DNA of 55,556 bases from Eubacteriales bacterium. Its GTDB lineage: Bacteria; Bacillota; Clostridia; Saccharofermentanales; UBA5734. Position 1 is the first letter of the stretch. Every line of letters begins with the position of its first letter. The stretch is taken from assembly GCA_028685755.1 (NCBI GenBank), contig JAQUDJ010000014.1:1-55556 (forward strand), read 5' to 3'. Below are positions 16,006 to 25,123 of this stretch, piece after piece. The notes below the pieces were generated by a model, which was not told the DNA's origin, did not search any database, and was given only the letters and a program-made list of their open reading frames with translations. The position numbers and the translations under genes are program-made.

Positions 16006-16887
16006 ATGTCGAAAGTTTATAAGTTTCGCGATTTGCCTGAAGATTTTCCATTTGCGATCAAATTCGCAGAAATGGAACCTTATTACTGCATGGATCACAC
16101 CTTTCACTGGCATAATTACTTGGAAATCTCCTATGTCAAACAAGGTATTGGTCGATACTATATTGGGAATACTGTCTACGATATTGCACCAGGCGATATC
16201 ATCGTGATCAATAATATCGAGCCCCACTATATGGAAGTCTTGCCCCCAGAGCCGATGATTCAACCGGTCGTCATGTTCGACCCCCGCTTAGTCTCTTCCG
16301 GGGCGTCGCGCCTAAGTGCCGACGAGCAGTCCCTCGAACCATTTTTTGCCCGCGGCTCAAATTTCAGCAACAAAATCAAATGCAATACGGATATTGGTAA
16401 AAATATTTTTACATTGTTGACAGAAATTGAAATGGAATATCGGCAGAAAAATTATGGGTATGAATTGATGATCAAATCCAAATTGCTTAATATCTTCACC
16501 TACCTGATTCGGAATTATCAAGACGAAGGCAAATCAACCGGCAGTCAAGCCCAAAAAAATCGCCGTTTAGATCAGTTGCAAATCGTTTTTGAATACATTG
16601 ATAAACAATTTGCCGAAAATATCACGCTAGATGCCCTCGCATCACTTGTCTTCATGACGCCCAGTTATTTCTGCACCTTTTTCAAAAATTCTACGGGATT
16701 TACACCAACCCAATTTATTCACAAAGTTCGCATCTCTAAATCAATTGAAATGTTGAAAAAGAGTTCCTTCGGAATTTTTGAGATCGCCTATGCATGTGGG
16801 TTTAATAATCTAGCCAATTTTAATCGTACCTTTAAGCGAACAACAGGCCAGACACCGAGTGCGATTCGATCGCAACTCAACGTCTAA
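16006..16887 (+). CDS. AraC-family regulator with N-terminal cupin
   Basis: A 293-residue transcription regulator. A cupin-like sugar-binding domain comes first (FHWHNYLEISYVKQGIGRYY near residue 42, YDIAPGDIIVINNIEPHY near 65). Two C-terminal helix-turn-helix motifs follow from about 185: ITLDALASLVFMTPSYFC, and IFEIAYACGFNNLANFNRTF with the usual KRTTGQTPSAIR ending. The start is the ATG with TTGGAGACGAAT before it; an upstream TTG is rejected. It is divergent from the galactose operon, so it is the likely activator of that operon. Its 3' end overlaps the LacI gene on the other strand by 11 bp. Confidence 0.88.
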   Translation: MSKVYKFRDLPEDFPFAIKFAEMEPYYCMDHTFHWHNYLEISYVKQGIGRYYIGNTVYDIAPGDIIVINNIEPHYMEVLPPEPMIQPVVMFDPRLVSSGASRLSADEQSLEPFFARGSNFSNKIKCNTDIGKNIFTLLTEIEMEYRQKNYGYELMIKSKLLNIFTYLIRNYQDEGKSTGSQAQKNRRLDQLQIVFEYIDKQFAENITLDALASLVFMTPSYFCTFFKNSTGFTPTQFIHKVRISKSIEMLKKSSFGIFEIAYACGFNNLANFNRTFKRTTGQTPSAIRSQLNV

Positions 16888-17887
16888 TAATTGTGTCACC
16901 TGCGGCAAGTGTTGTATTGATCACAACCTGTTCTAAAACTTCCTGGCCTTGCATCCTACGCAACAAAATATCGACCGCGGTCGTTGACATTTGACCTTTA
17001 TAGGTGCTGATTGAAGTGAGTTGAAAGGGTAAATTAAGTCGCGATTGAATGTGGTCAAAGCCGATAATCGAGCAATCACCGGGTACGATTTTTCCTCGGT
17101 GCTGCAGACAACTCCAGGCTTCCCAAGCGAGCATATCGCTAAAGGCGAAAATCGCTGAATATGGCTGTCCTGCTGCATCAAGTTGCGCCAAAACGGCTTC
17201 GCAACCATTTGCAACAACCGGCACTTCTCGGATGAGCTTCTCGTTTACGACGAGTCCCGCATCTGCAAAAGCCCGCAGATACCCTGCACGGCGCTCACGT
17301 GCACTTGATATATACAACGCGCCATGGAGCAACAAAATATCGCGATGACCAGCTGCAAGCAAAGCCTGTGTGGCCTGAAAGCCACCCAATTCATCATTGC
17401 AGATCACATAACTGAAGCGATCGTCGCGGCGGCCAATGAGCACAAAGTCCAATCCGCTTTTTTGGAGGTAATCTAAATTCGCAGTCGTTTTCTGTGCGGG
17501 GCAAATAATGATCCCGTCGACATTTTTGTTCAGCGCTGTTTGGATCGCCTCAAGCTCAAGTGTTTCGTCTTCCATCGTATTTAACAGAATGGTCGTATAA
17601 CCATCTTCGCGCGCACGGATTTCAATTTCTTTCATTAAAATCGCAAAATGGGGATTCGAGATATCCCCAAAGATCACAGCGATTGTTTTGGTCACACCGA
17701 GGCGCAACGAAATGGCCAAAGCATTATTGACATAACCTAGGTCATGCGCAAGCTTTTTGATCTTCTCGCGCGTTTCCACGCCAATATCATCTTTATCGCG
17801 CAAAGCTCGAGAAATCGTGTTGATGCTGTAGCCCGTTTGACGAGCTAGATCCTTCAACGTGATGCTCTTTTTGTCACGAGTAGCCAT
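16877..17887 (-). CDS. LacI-family regulator (beside glycyl-radical enzyme operon)
   Basis: A 336-residue repressor. The N-terminal helix-turn-helix reads LKDLARQTGYSINTISRALR (about residues 11-30) with the hinge region after it. A periplasmic-binding-like effector domain follows (IAVIFGDISNPHFAILM near 63, GIIICPAQ near 120, SIIGFDHIQSRLNLPFQLTSI near 280). The ATG at 17887 has GAAGGTGAG upstream; 13 further in-frame codons upstream are not used. It is divergent from the glycyl-radical operon, and a LacI-type operator core lies between them at 17999-18022, so it probably controls that operon and itself. Its recognition helix resembles that of the third LacI protein at 30746. Confidence 0.9.
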   Translation of the reverse strand: MATRDKKSITLKDLARQTGYSINTISRALRDKDDIGVETREKIKKLAHDLGYVNNALAISLRLGVTKTIAVIFGDISNPHFAILMKEIEIRAREDGYTTILLNTMEDETLELEAIQTALNKNVDGIIICPAQKTTANLDYLQKSGLDFVLIGRRDDRFSYVICNDELGGFQATQALLAAGHRDILLLHGALYISSARERRAGYLRAFADAGLVVNEKLIREVPVVANGCEAVLAQLDAAGQPYSAIFAFSDMLAWEAWSCLQHRGKIVPGDCSIIGFDHIQSRLNLPFQLTSISTYKGQMSTTAVDILLRRMQGQEVLEQVVINTTLAAGDTIIRR

Positions 17888-17998
17888 AAGTCTCACCTTC
17901 AATTCTTGCGCGGATGATGCCTGCATTCATTCTACCGCATCCAGCGACAGCACTATACAGCCCAAACGGTCATTGACAGGAAATACGCAACAAATTAC

Positions 17999-18041
17999 AA
18001 TAGCATTATCGTTAATGTTAAGGTTAATGTCACGATTTATA
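17999..18041. promoter_or_regulatory. LacI-type operator and putative promoter of the glycyl-radical operon
   Basis: CATTATCGTTAA (18004-18015) has the half-symmetric TTA-T-CG-T-TAA core centred on CG, typical of LacI-family sites. The same 12 bases occur at 30669-30680. GTTAATGT is repeated at 18011-18018 and 18023-18030. A TATAAA hexamer follows at 18036-18041 and may be the -10, so the operator would cover the -35 region. Confidence 0.5.
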
Positions 18042-18081
18042 AAAGACATCGGGCAATTGAGCATAGGATGATCATGCGTTC

Positions 18082-18933
18082 ATGAATGAAAAAGGGATCG
18101 TCTTTGATATCAAGGAATTAGCCGTTTTTGATGGACCTGGCCTACGAGTTACGGTATTTTTCAAAGGCTGTCCTTTGCGCTGTCAATGGTGTCACAATCC
18201 GGAAGGGATCAGCTTTAAACCGCAGTTGATGGCCAGTCCGAACGGTTGCCTGCATTGCGGCAAATGTGATGCTGTTTGCCCCTCGCTTAATCACTGCACA
18301 GCTTGCGGCAAATGTGTCACGGTTTGCCCGCGCGGTCTGCGCCGCGTGGCTGGCACAACGTATACGGCCGAGGTACTCGCCGAAAAACTACTGCGCAACG
18401 CTGACTACCTCAAAGCCAACGACGGTGGGTTTACTTTTTCCGGCGGCGAACCGACGGCGCAACCTGCCTTTCTCCTTGCCCTCTTGAAATGGTTGCGTGG
18501 CAATCACCGCGCAATCGAAACGAGCGGGTATTGCAATCCGAGCATCTTCAAGCAAATCCTTGCAGAAGTTGAACTCGTGATGATGGATTTGAAAGCGATC
18601 GACACCGAAATTCATCGAAAATACACGGGTGTCGACAACGATTTGATTTTAGAAAATTTGCAGCAGCTCAAAGCTAGCGGTGTTCCTTTTATCATCCGCA
18701 TTCCAGTCATTCCGGGCGTCAATGACCATCCTGACAATATGGCCCAAACAGCAGTTTTGTTGACTGATTGCCCTTCTCTGATACGAGTTGAGCTTTTGCC
18801 CTATCACGTGACTGCAGGCGCAAAATACAGCATGGTCGGCCTGGACTATAAGCCAAATTTCGATGTTATAGCAGAACCGAACCTGAGCACCCACGAATTT
18901 GAAAAAAGAGGTGTCATTTGCCAGGTCATCTAA
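18082..18933 (+). CDS. Glycyl-radical enzyme activating protein (radical SAM)
   Basis: A 283-residue activase that uses S-adenosylmethionine and a 4Fe-4S cluster to abstract hydrogen from the glycyl residue of its partner enzyme. The radical-SAM cysteines are Cys30, Cys34 and Cys37 in FKGCPLRCQWCHNP. Two ferredoxin-type clusters follow, with Cys56-59-62-66 and Cys72-75-78-82, as in activases of glycerol/choline-type enzymes but not PFL-AE. GGEPTAQPAF near 116 and VMMDLKAID near 157 are further family marks. The ATG at 18082 has only a distant AGGA. The partner gene starts 26 nt downstream, so the two form an operon. Confidence 0.93.
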   Translation: MNEKGIVFDIKELAVFDGPGLRVTVFFKGCPLRCQWCHNPEGISFKPQLMASPNGCLHCGKCDAVCPSLNHCTACGKCVTVCPRGLRRVAGTTYTAEVLAEKLLRNADYLKANDGGFTFSGGEPTAQPAFLLALLKWLRGNHRAIETSGYCNPSIFKQILAEVELVMMDLKAIDTEIHRKYTGVDNDLILENLQQLKASGVPFIIRIPVIPGVNDHPDNMAQTAVLLTDCPSLIRVELLPYHVTAGAKYSMVGLDYKPNFDVIAEPNLSTHEFEKRGVICQVI

Positions 18934-18959
18934 AGGCTTTGCCTTGAAGGAGTTGCGTT

Positions 18960-21029
18960 ATGAACCGTTTCATTGAAGATCAATTGACCTATTTTATCAC
19001 CGACAAAAAGCATCATCAGTTCCGAACGGTGGATTTAGACCCACAACAAGTGGCAACTGAATTTGCAGCAGCAAGTTTAGATGATCTCACGCGGGCGGCC
19101 AGGCGATTCGCCTTCGTGTTGGATCAGGAAATCCCTGTCGTCTTAGCAAACGATAAAATTGCGATCTTGCGAACGGTGAAGCACATTCCCGAAATATTCA
19201 CAATTGCAGAGTGGGCAGCAATCAAAAAATCTTACACCGTCCATGAGCAGGGCAAAGTCTGTAATATCAACCCAGACTACGCCAAGCTTTTAGCAGTTGG
19301 CACCGAAATCAAGCGCCAAGAAATCCAGACCCAACTTAGTCTTTTTCAAAATGACCCTGAAAAATCGCATTATTTGCTAACGTTACTGGTTGTGTTGGAT
19401 GCCTTGGAAAACTTTGCCGATAAGTATCGAGCTGAAGCAATTCGTGTTGGCAACCTATCCGTGGCTGCCGTATTTGAACGCATCCCACGCGCAAGACCGC
19501 AAACTTTTCAGGAAGCCCTGCAATTTCTGCGGTTGCTGCATTTCGGCTTGTGGAGTAGCTTCAATTATCACAATACCTTGGGGCGCTTTGACCAATATAT
19601 GTATGCCTATTTCCAACACGATCTTGATACAGGCATATTAAATCGCGAAACAGCCCTTGAATTACTTGAAGCATTTTTTATCAGCTGCAATAAAGACAGT
19701 GATTTGTATCCCGGTATGCAACAGGGTGACAATGGCCAGAGTCTGGTCCTCGGCGGCCTAAATCCCGATGGCACCCAAAGCTACAACGATTTGTCTGATC
19801 TTTGTCTGCAAGCGAGTTTAGAACTCAAGCTGATTGATCCCAAAATCAACTTGCGTGTCAACAAAAAGACCCCGGTCGCCTTGTACGACAAAGGTTCTGA
19901 GCTCACACGCCAAGGTCTTGGATTCCCGCAATACTCAAATGACGACATCGTCATACAGGCGTTGAAAAACTGGGGCTATGCGGATCAAGATGCACATAAT
20001 TATGTCGTCGCCGCCTGCTGGGAGTTTATCGTGCCCGGGACCGGGATGGACATCCCCAATATTAACGCGCTGTCCTTCACCCACGTCATTGACCACGCGA
20101 TCCGCCAAACTGAAAGCTGGACAACATTTGACGACTTGATGGCCACCGTGCAAGACAATATTAAAAGCGAAGCAAGACGTCTGATGGCCTCAACCACCAA
20201 CATCTATATGGAACCCGCTCCGCTGATGAGCCTGATGATGGACGGCTGTGTCGAGCAAGTCCGTGACATTTCCCGCGGCGGTCGCTATAACAATTATGGT
20301 TTCCATGGCACAGGTCTTTCGACTGCTGTCGATTCGCTAGCTGTGATCCAAAAATACCTGTTTGAAGAAAAGCGTTTCACAAAAGATGAGCTGATCACGA
20401 TGCTAGATCGTAACTTTGAGGGGCAGGACGAGCTGCTCTCGGTTTTGCGCTATCAAAGCCCTAAAATGGGCAATGATGACGATCAAGTAGACGACTTAGC
20501 TGTCAAACTGCTGAACTGGTTTGCCGATTCTTTAGAAGGACATACAAATGATCGCGGCGGGATTTATCGCGCGGGGACGGGTTCTGCGATGTATTACATT
20601 TGGCATGCGCAGGATGAACCAGCTACACCAGACGGCCGCAAAAGAGGCGAACCCCTCGCCTGCAATTATTCGCCTAGTCTTTTTAGCCGGACGAGTGGGC
20701 CGATCTCGATCATCAAATCCTTTACCAAGCCAGATCTGACGCGCGTTGCTAATGGCGGCCCACTGACCATCGAACTTCATGACACGATGTTCCGAAATAG
20801 CGATAGTGTCCACAAAGTCGGGCAATATGTGAAAAGCTTCATCGATATGGGTGGCCACCAGATGCAGATCAACGCCGTCAATCGCGAAAAAATGATCGCG
20901 GCCAAAGCTGACCCCGATCATTATCGCAATTTAATCGTCCGTGTCTGGGGCTGGAGTGGTTACTTCGTTGAGCTCGACGAAGTCTATCAGGATCATATCA
21001 TCGAGCGCATGGAGTTGAATTTAGGTTAG
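18960..21029 (+). CDS. Glycyl-radical enzyme of unknown substrate
   Basis: A 689-residue member of the pyruvate formate-lyase superfamily, shorter than PFL (about 760) and than the diol dehydratases (about 790). The thiyl cysteine is Cys353 in VVAACWEFIVPG; its Cys-x-Glu spacing matches the dehydratase/lyase group rather than the Cys-Cys of PFL. The radical loop near the C-terminus is RVWGWSGYFVELDEVYQDHI, with Gly664, where most relatives have R-V-x-G-Y. It follows its activase and has GGAGTTGCGTT before ATG. The stop overlaps the convergent xylB stop by 3 bp. The substrate cannot be assigned; a dehydratase or C-C/C-N lyase acting on a sugar-derived metabolite is an inference from context and the Cys-x-Glu motif. 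Confidence 0.9.
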   Translation: MNRFIEDQLTYFITDKKHHQFRTVDLDPQQVATEFAAASLDDLTRAARRFAFVLDQEIPVVLANDKIAILRTVKHIPEIFTIAEWAAIKKSYTVHEQGKVCNINPDYAKLLAVGTEIKRQEIQTQLSLFQNDPEKSHYLLTLLVVLDALENFADKYRAEAIRVGNLSVAAVFERIPRARPQTFQEALQFLRLLHFGLWSSFNYHNTLGRFDQYMYAYFQHDLDTGILNRETALELLEAFFISCNKDSDLYPGMQQGDNGQSLVLGGLNPDGTQSYNDLSDLCLQASLELKLIDPKINLRVNKKTPVALYDKGSELTRQGLGFPQYSNDDIVIQALKNWGYADQDAHNYVVAACWEFIVPGTGMDIPNINALSFTHVIDHAIRQTESWTTFDDLMATVQDNIKSEARRLMASTTNIYMEPAPLMSLMMDGCVEQVRDISRGGRYNNYGFHGTGLSTAVDSLAVIQKYLFEEKRFTKDELITMLDRNFEGQDELLSVLRYQSPKMGNDDDQVDDLAVKLLNWFADSLEGHTNDRGGIYRAGTGSAMYYIWHAQDEPATPDGRKRGEPLACNYSPSLFSRTSGPISIIKSFTKPDLTRVANGGPLTIELHDTMFRNSDSVHKVGQYVKSFIDMGGHQMQINAVNREKMIAAKADPDHYRNLIVRVWGWSGYFVELDEVYQDHIIERMELNLG

Positions 21030-22540
21030 ATCCACTTCAAAGCATCGTACAACTTGCAATATGTCGCATATGCTTGCTCATAGCGAGCCACATGGGCGGC
21101 AATTGGCTGGGTTTCACTTTCTGGTTTGATCAATAAAACGGTCGCTTCTAAGGATGGCCAGACGCCTACCGCAACACCAGCAACTAAGGCTGCGCCGAAT
21201 GAACCACCTTCTGCACTGCCATACACGGTACGGACTGGCATATTGAAGACGTCGGCAAAGATTTGGCGCCAGAGGTCACTGGCTGCTCCACCACCGGCCA
21301 AAACGACTTCACCAGAAGCCATTAGATCACCGTTTTCGCTTTTAATCAATTCATAGACTTGGCGCATTGAAAAGGCGACCCCTTCCAGTACGGCACGGGC
21401 GAAATGGCCCATTTCGTGTTGTGAGGTCAATCCGACAAAACCACCGCGCGCATTCGAATCATTGATCGGGCAACGTTCGCCATTAAGATAAGGCATGAAA
21501 ATCAAGCCGTCTGAACCAGCAGCGACAGCCGCTGCTTCGTCGTCGAGCAGTTTGAATGCGCTGACGCCTTGCTCTTTGCCAACGGCGCTTTCGTAGCGGC
21601 CTAAGGCATTGCGGAACCAGTGGTAGGAACCGGCTGCGGCCAACGTAACGCCCATTGCGGTAAAGGTGTCTGGGGCATTGCCACGAAACACTTGGAGGCT
21701 GCCCTGTGGATTATCCATGAATCGGGGCAAACCCATCGCCACAACCCCGGATGTGCCGAGTGTAACAGCTACGCGACCGGGTTTGATCAGGCCAAGACCC
21801 GTCGTGGAAATGACGGCATCGCCACCCCCACCGACGACCGGAATACCCTGCGGTAACGAGGTTTCAGTGGCAGCTTCTAGCGTGACCTGGCCAGTGATTG
21901 CCCCCGATTCAACAACTTCCGGAAAAAGCGAGCGTTTAAGACCAGCTTTGGCGATCAGGGAATCTGACCAGACATTGTTCGCGACATCATAAAAGCCAAA
22001 GCCTGACGCATCGGAAACATCGGTACAGAGCGCGCCTGACAAGCGAAATCGAATGTAGTCTTTCGGATTGATCACTAGGACTGTCTTTGCATAATTATCC
22101 GGCTCAATAGCTTTGAGCCAGGCAATTTTGCCGCCCGTGTAACCGGTCAGCATCTGATTATTCGTCAGCTTGAGCAGTTCCGTTAGACCACCAGCGGCCT
22201 CGGTGATCGCCTCGCACTGCGGGCCGGTCCGCTGGTCATTCCAGAGGATCGCCCGCCGCACGACACGATTTGAGGAGTCGAGAGCAACCATGCCATGCAT
22301 TTGGCCTGAGAGACCAATTGCTGCAATCTGAAAGTCGCCTAATGTCTGCATCATTGCCTTGAGCGCTTTGACCGTTGCGGTCCACCAATCCGAAGGATCT
22401 TGTTCCGTCCAGCCGGTTTGTGGCTGATAAAGTGGATAGCTTTCAACGATCGAGCTGAGGATCTGGCCGGTTTGGTCTAGTGCGAGTACTTTTACACCAC
22501 TCGTCCCGACATCAATGCCCACGATACACGTGTTGTTCAT
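21026..22540 (-). CDS. xylB: Xylulokinase
   Basis: A 504-residue FGGY-family sugar kinase that phosphorylates D-xylulose to xylulose 5-phosphate. Marks are the phosphate loop GIDVGTSGVKVLALDQTG at residues 8-25, LSGQMHGMVALD near 77, ILWNDQRT near 98, GGGGDAVISTTGLGLIKPG near 236, YLNGERCP near 333, and VVLAGGGAASDLWRQIFAD near 415. Length and motifs are those of XylB. AAAGGA lies before ATG. It follows xylA by 64 nt in the same direction and shares its promoter. The 3' end meets the glycyl-radical enzyme gene. Confidence 0.94.
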   Translation of the reverse strand: MNNTCIVGIDVGTSGVKVLALDQTGQILSSIVESYPLYQPQTGWTEQDPSDWWTATVKALKAMMQTLGDFQIAAIGLSGQMHGMVALDSSNRVVRRAILWNDQRTGPQCEAITEAAGGLTELLKLTNNQMLTGYTGGKIAWLKAIEPDNYAKTVLVINPKDYIRFRLSGALCTDVSDASGFGFYDVANNVWSDSLIAKAGLKRSLFPEVVESGAITGQVTLEAATETSLPQGIPVVGGGGDAVISTTGLGLIKPGRVAVTLGTSGVVAMGLPRFMDNPQGSLQVFRGNAPDTFTAMGVTLAAAGSYHWFRNALGRYESAVGKEQGVSAFKLLDDEAAAVAAGSDGLIFMPYLNGERCPINDSNARGGFVGLTSQHEMGHFARAVLEGVAFSMRQVYELIKSENGDLMASGEVVLAGGGAASDLWRQIFADVFNMPVRTVYGSAEGGSFGAALVAGVAVGVWPSLEATVLLIKPESETQPIAAHVARYEQAYATYCKLYDALKWI

Positions 22541-22604
22541 TTTATGGCGTCCTTTCGGTTTTCGGATTTGCCTGAACAGATTTACATATAAGAAATAGCT
22601 TCAA

Positions 22605-23918
22605 TTAGCCAAACATCACCGTATTCAAAATTGCTTCGAGATTTTCTTGACGACCAGAACCGACTTTGACATCACCTTTGGCTAAGGCAATTTTCTCAAG
22701 ATCGGCCATCGTCACTTGATTTTTCAAGATTTTCTGGCCGAGTTCATTGTTCCAGCTACTGTAGCGTTCATTGACAAATTCATCGAGACGCCCGTCGTCA
22801 ATGAGCTTTTGCGCAAGTTTCAAACCGAGGGCAAAGGCATCCATCCCTGCAATGTAGCTGTAGAAAATATCTTCGAGGCTGTTCGAGGCGCGGCGAGCTT
22901 TTGCATCAAAGTTCAGTCCACCATTTGTGAAGCCGCCTGCTTTTAGCACTTCAACCATACATAGTGTCGCATCATAAACATTGGTTGGAAATTGATCGGT
23001 GTCCCAGCCGAGGAGCATGTCGCCCTGATTGGCATCAATCGAGCCAAAGAAACCGGTATCACGGGCTAAACGAATTTCATGGTGGAAGGTATGGCCTGCT
23101 AGGGTCGCATGATTAGCTTCGATGTTCAGTTTAAAATCTTTGTCGAGGCCATAATGGCGCAGGAAACCGATAACGGTTGCCGAGTCAAAATCGTATTGGT
23201 GTTTAGTTGGTTCCTTCGGTTTCGGTTCGACATAGAAATCGCCGGTAAAACCAATACTGCGACCATAATCGACGGCCAAACGCATGAGACGTGCTAGGTT
23301 GTCCAGTTCAAAGCCCATTTTGGTGTTGAGGAGGGTTTCATAGCCTTCACGGCCACCCCAGAACACATAGCCTCTGCCACCGAGTTTGACGGTGATTTCG
23401 AGTGCTTTTTTTATTTGTGCCGCAGCAAAGGTGAAGACGTCAACTTCAGGTGACGTACCGGCACCGCCGGCATAGCGTGGGTTCGAGAAACAGTTCGCGG
23501 TGCCCCACAGGAGCTTCTTGCCGGTTTTTTTCTGCAAATCGAGAAGCAAGTCACTGATAATATCAAGTCGGGCGTTGGATTCTGCTAACGTCTCAGCTTC
23601 CGGGGCAATATCACGATCATGGAAACAATAATAATCAATGCTTAATTTGTCCATGAGTTCAAATGAGGCAAGGGCTTTGTTTTTGGCGCTTTCCATCGGG
23701 TCATCTGAACCATATTTTTTATCTACCGTGCCTGGGCCAAACATATCGGCGCCTCCGGACACCATCGTGTGCCAGTATGACATCGCAAATTTCAAGTGAT
23801 CTTTCATTGCCTTTCCGGCGACGAGTTCATTTGCTTGATAATACTTAAAAGCGAGTGCATTTTTGGATTGCGGGCCTTCGTAAGCAATTTTGGAGATTCC
23901 GGGATAAAATTCTGACAT
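22605..23918 (-). CDS. xylA: Xylose isomerase
   Basis: A 437-residue class II xylose isomerase, converting D-xylose to D-xylulose in the cytosol with divalent metals. Marks are [12 protein letters not shown] near residue 99 (catalytic His), [15 protein letters not shown] near 141, [11 protein letters not shown] near 185, [18 protein letters not shown] near 230 with metal ligands, and [15 protein letters not shown] near 268. The ATG at 23918 has GAGAGGTGATC upstream; 17 earlier in-frame codons overlap the leader and are not used. It is the first gene of xylAB, with a good promoter and an operator-like palindrome in the leader. Confidence 0.95.
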   Translation of the reverse strand: MSEFYPGISKIAYEGPQSKNALAFKYYQANELVAGKAMKDHLKFAMSYWHTMVSGGADMFGPGTVDKKYGSDDPMESAKNKALASFELMDKLSIDYYCFHDRDIAPEAETLAESNARLDIISDLLLDLQKKTGKKLLWGTANCFSNPRYAGGAGTSPEVDVFTFAAAQIKKALEITVKLGGRGYVFWGGREGYETLLNTKMGFELDNLARLMRLAVDYGRSIGFTGDFYVEPKPKEPTKHQYDFDSATVIGFLRHYGLDKDFKLNIEANHATLAGHTFHHEIRLARDTGFFGSIDANQGDMLLGWDTDQFPTNVYDATLCMVEVLKAGGFTNGGLNFDAKARRASNSLEDIFYSYIAGMDAFALGLKLAQKLIDDGRLDEFVNERYSSWNNELGQKILKNQVTMADLEKIALAKGDVKVGSGRQENLEAILNTVMFG

Positions 23919-23953
23919 GGCGATCACCTCTCTGTAATGGTTTCGATTATTGG

Positions 23954-23973
23954 AGTCGTGCTCGAGCACGACT
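23954..23973. promoter_or_regulatory. 20-bp perfect palindrome, probable xyl operator
   Basis: AGTCGTGCTCGAGCACGACT is perfectly self-complementary and centred on CG, as LacI-family operators are. It starts 12 bp downstream of the xylA -10 hexamer, so a bound repressor would block early elongation. The adjacent LacI-type gene (24046-25083) is the natural candidate regulator. Confidence 0.65.
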
Positions 23974-23984
23974 TTGCTAAATTC

Positions 23985-24013
23985 ATCATAACGCCGTGAT
24001 TTCGAAAAATCAA
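23985..24013 (-). promoter_or_regulatory. xylA promoter
   Basis: On the minus strand, TTGATT (24008-24013) and TATGAT (23985-23990) stand 17 bp apart, a good sigma-A-type promoter for xylAB. It lies downstream of the LacI gene's stop codon. Confidence 0.6.
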
Positions 24014-24045
24014 GCTTTGGTAACTAAAAACACTTTTAAGGGTTT

Positions 24046-25083
24046 TTAAGGGTTAATTAAGTGTTCGCGGATGAGAATTTCACTGTGGGTAATGGTCTGT
24101 TCGGGAGGCAAACGACCGTCAAGCAAATAGTCAAAAAGGTATTGGATCGGTTTGTAGCCCTGTTCATAAGGCTGTTGGTCAACCGTCGCAGTTATGACCC
24201 CTTGTTCCAGATAATCGCGTTCAGTTTGGGTTAAGTCGTTGCTGATGACGATGATCTTGCCTTGGAGCTGGCATTCCGCGATCGCTCGGCCAGCGCCTGC
24301 GACACCGCCAGCAGTCAAATAGATCGCGCCGAGATCCGGATGAATGGCTAAGGCTTGTGCCGTGATCGTATAAGAGCGATCTTCATCGTCGAGGGTTTCT
24401 AAGACATCGACGATCGAAATAGCAGGACAATTCTGGCGAATGATTTGGTTAAAACCGGTTATCCGTTGATTGTGACCTAGAACTTGTACGGAACCGGTTA
24501 GGATCAGAACTTTGAGCGGATCGTTTTTGGCAAGCAAGCGCAAGACACCGGCGGCTGTTGCGCCACTGTGCCAATAATCCGTACCGACATAGCAGAGCCG
24601 TTTTCCAGCTGCGATATCGGTATTGAATGTGACAACAGGAATTCCTCTTGCCGCGATCTCATCAAGCAATGCTGAAATGGCTGGGTGATTGATCGGTACG
24701 AACGCGAGTCCATTGATATTTTGGGCGAGAAGATCGCGAATTTGGGCGATCTGGGTGTCGACGTCAAAGCCTTTCATCGTTTGTATCGATAGCGTCAGAC
24801 CAAAATCTTCATATTCTTGAGCGGCGGCATTTAGCCCGCGGACGACTTCAAGAAAAAAATCGTTGCCTATTGACGGCATTTGGACCCCAATTTTGAGGGG
24901 TGACTTGCGAATACTGAGCATTTTACCCGCGCGATTTGAGCGGTAGCCTAAATCTGCGGCAACTTGAAGAATCCGAGCCTTCAGTTGTGAATCAATCCCA
25001 TAACGATCATTGAGGGCTCGATCAACAGTCCCGCGCGAGACACCTGCAATTTCGGCTATTTTTTTAATAGATACGCCTGTCAT
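24046..25083 (-). CDS. LacI-family regulator with sugar-binding-protein domain (xyl region)
   Basis: A 345-residue regulator. The helix-turn-helix is IKKIAEIAGVSRGTVDRALN at about residues 5-24, an unusual VDRALN in place of VSRALN. The effector domain is of the ribose/xylose-binding type (KIGVQMPSIGNDFFLEVVRGL near 62, NINGLAFVPINHPAIS near 120, YVGTDYWHSGATAAGVL near 162). The ATG at 25083 is chosen because a TATAAT -10 lies directly against the longer start at 25122, which would therefore be outside the transcript. It precedes xylAB in the same direction and is divergent from the PfkB kinase gene; it is probably the xylose repressor or a regulator of the kinase. Confidence 0.87.
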   Translation of the reverse strand: MTGVSIKKIAEIAGVSRGTVDRALNDRYGIDSQLKARILQVAADLGYRSNRAGKMLSIRKSPLKIGVQMPSIGNDFFLEVVRGLNAAAQEYEDFGLTLSIQTMKGFDVDTQIAQIRDLLAQNINGLAFVPINHPAISALLDEIAARGIPVVTFNTDIAAGKRLCYVGTDYWHSGATAAGVLRLLAKNDPLKVLILTGSVQVLGHNQRITGFNQIIRQNCPAISIVDVLETLDDEDRSYTITAQALAIHPDLGAIYLTAGGVAGAGRAIAECQLQGKIIVISNDLTQTERDYLEQGVITATVDQQPYEQGYKPIQYLFDYLLDGRLPPEQTITHSEILIREHLINP

Positions 25084-25123
25084 AAAAGAAATCCATTCTA
25101 TTTTTGATGCGACACTGCTCATT

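Noticed and set aside
20532-20921. 129-residue minus-strand frame within the glycyl-radical enzyme gene
   Set aside because: Shadow frame inside a well supported coding region.
24038-24054. Repeated AAGGGTT/TTTAAGGGTT sequence after the LacI gene
   Set aside because: Cannot form a stem and is only a short A/T-rich repetition, so it was not called as a terminator.
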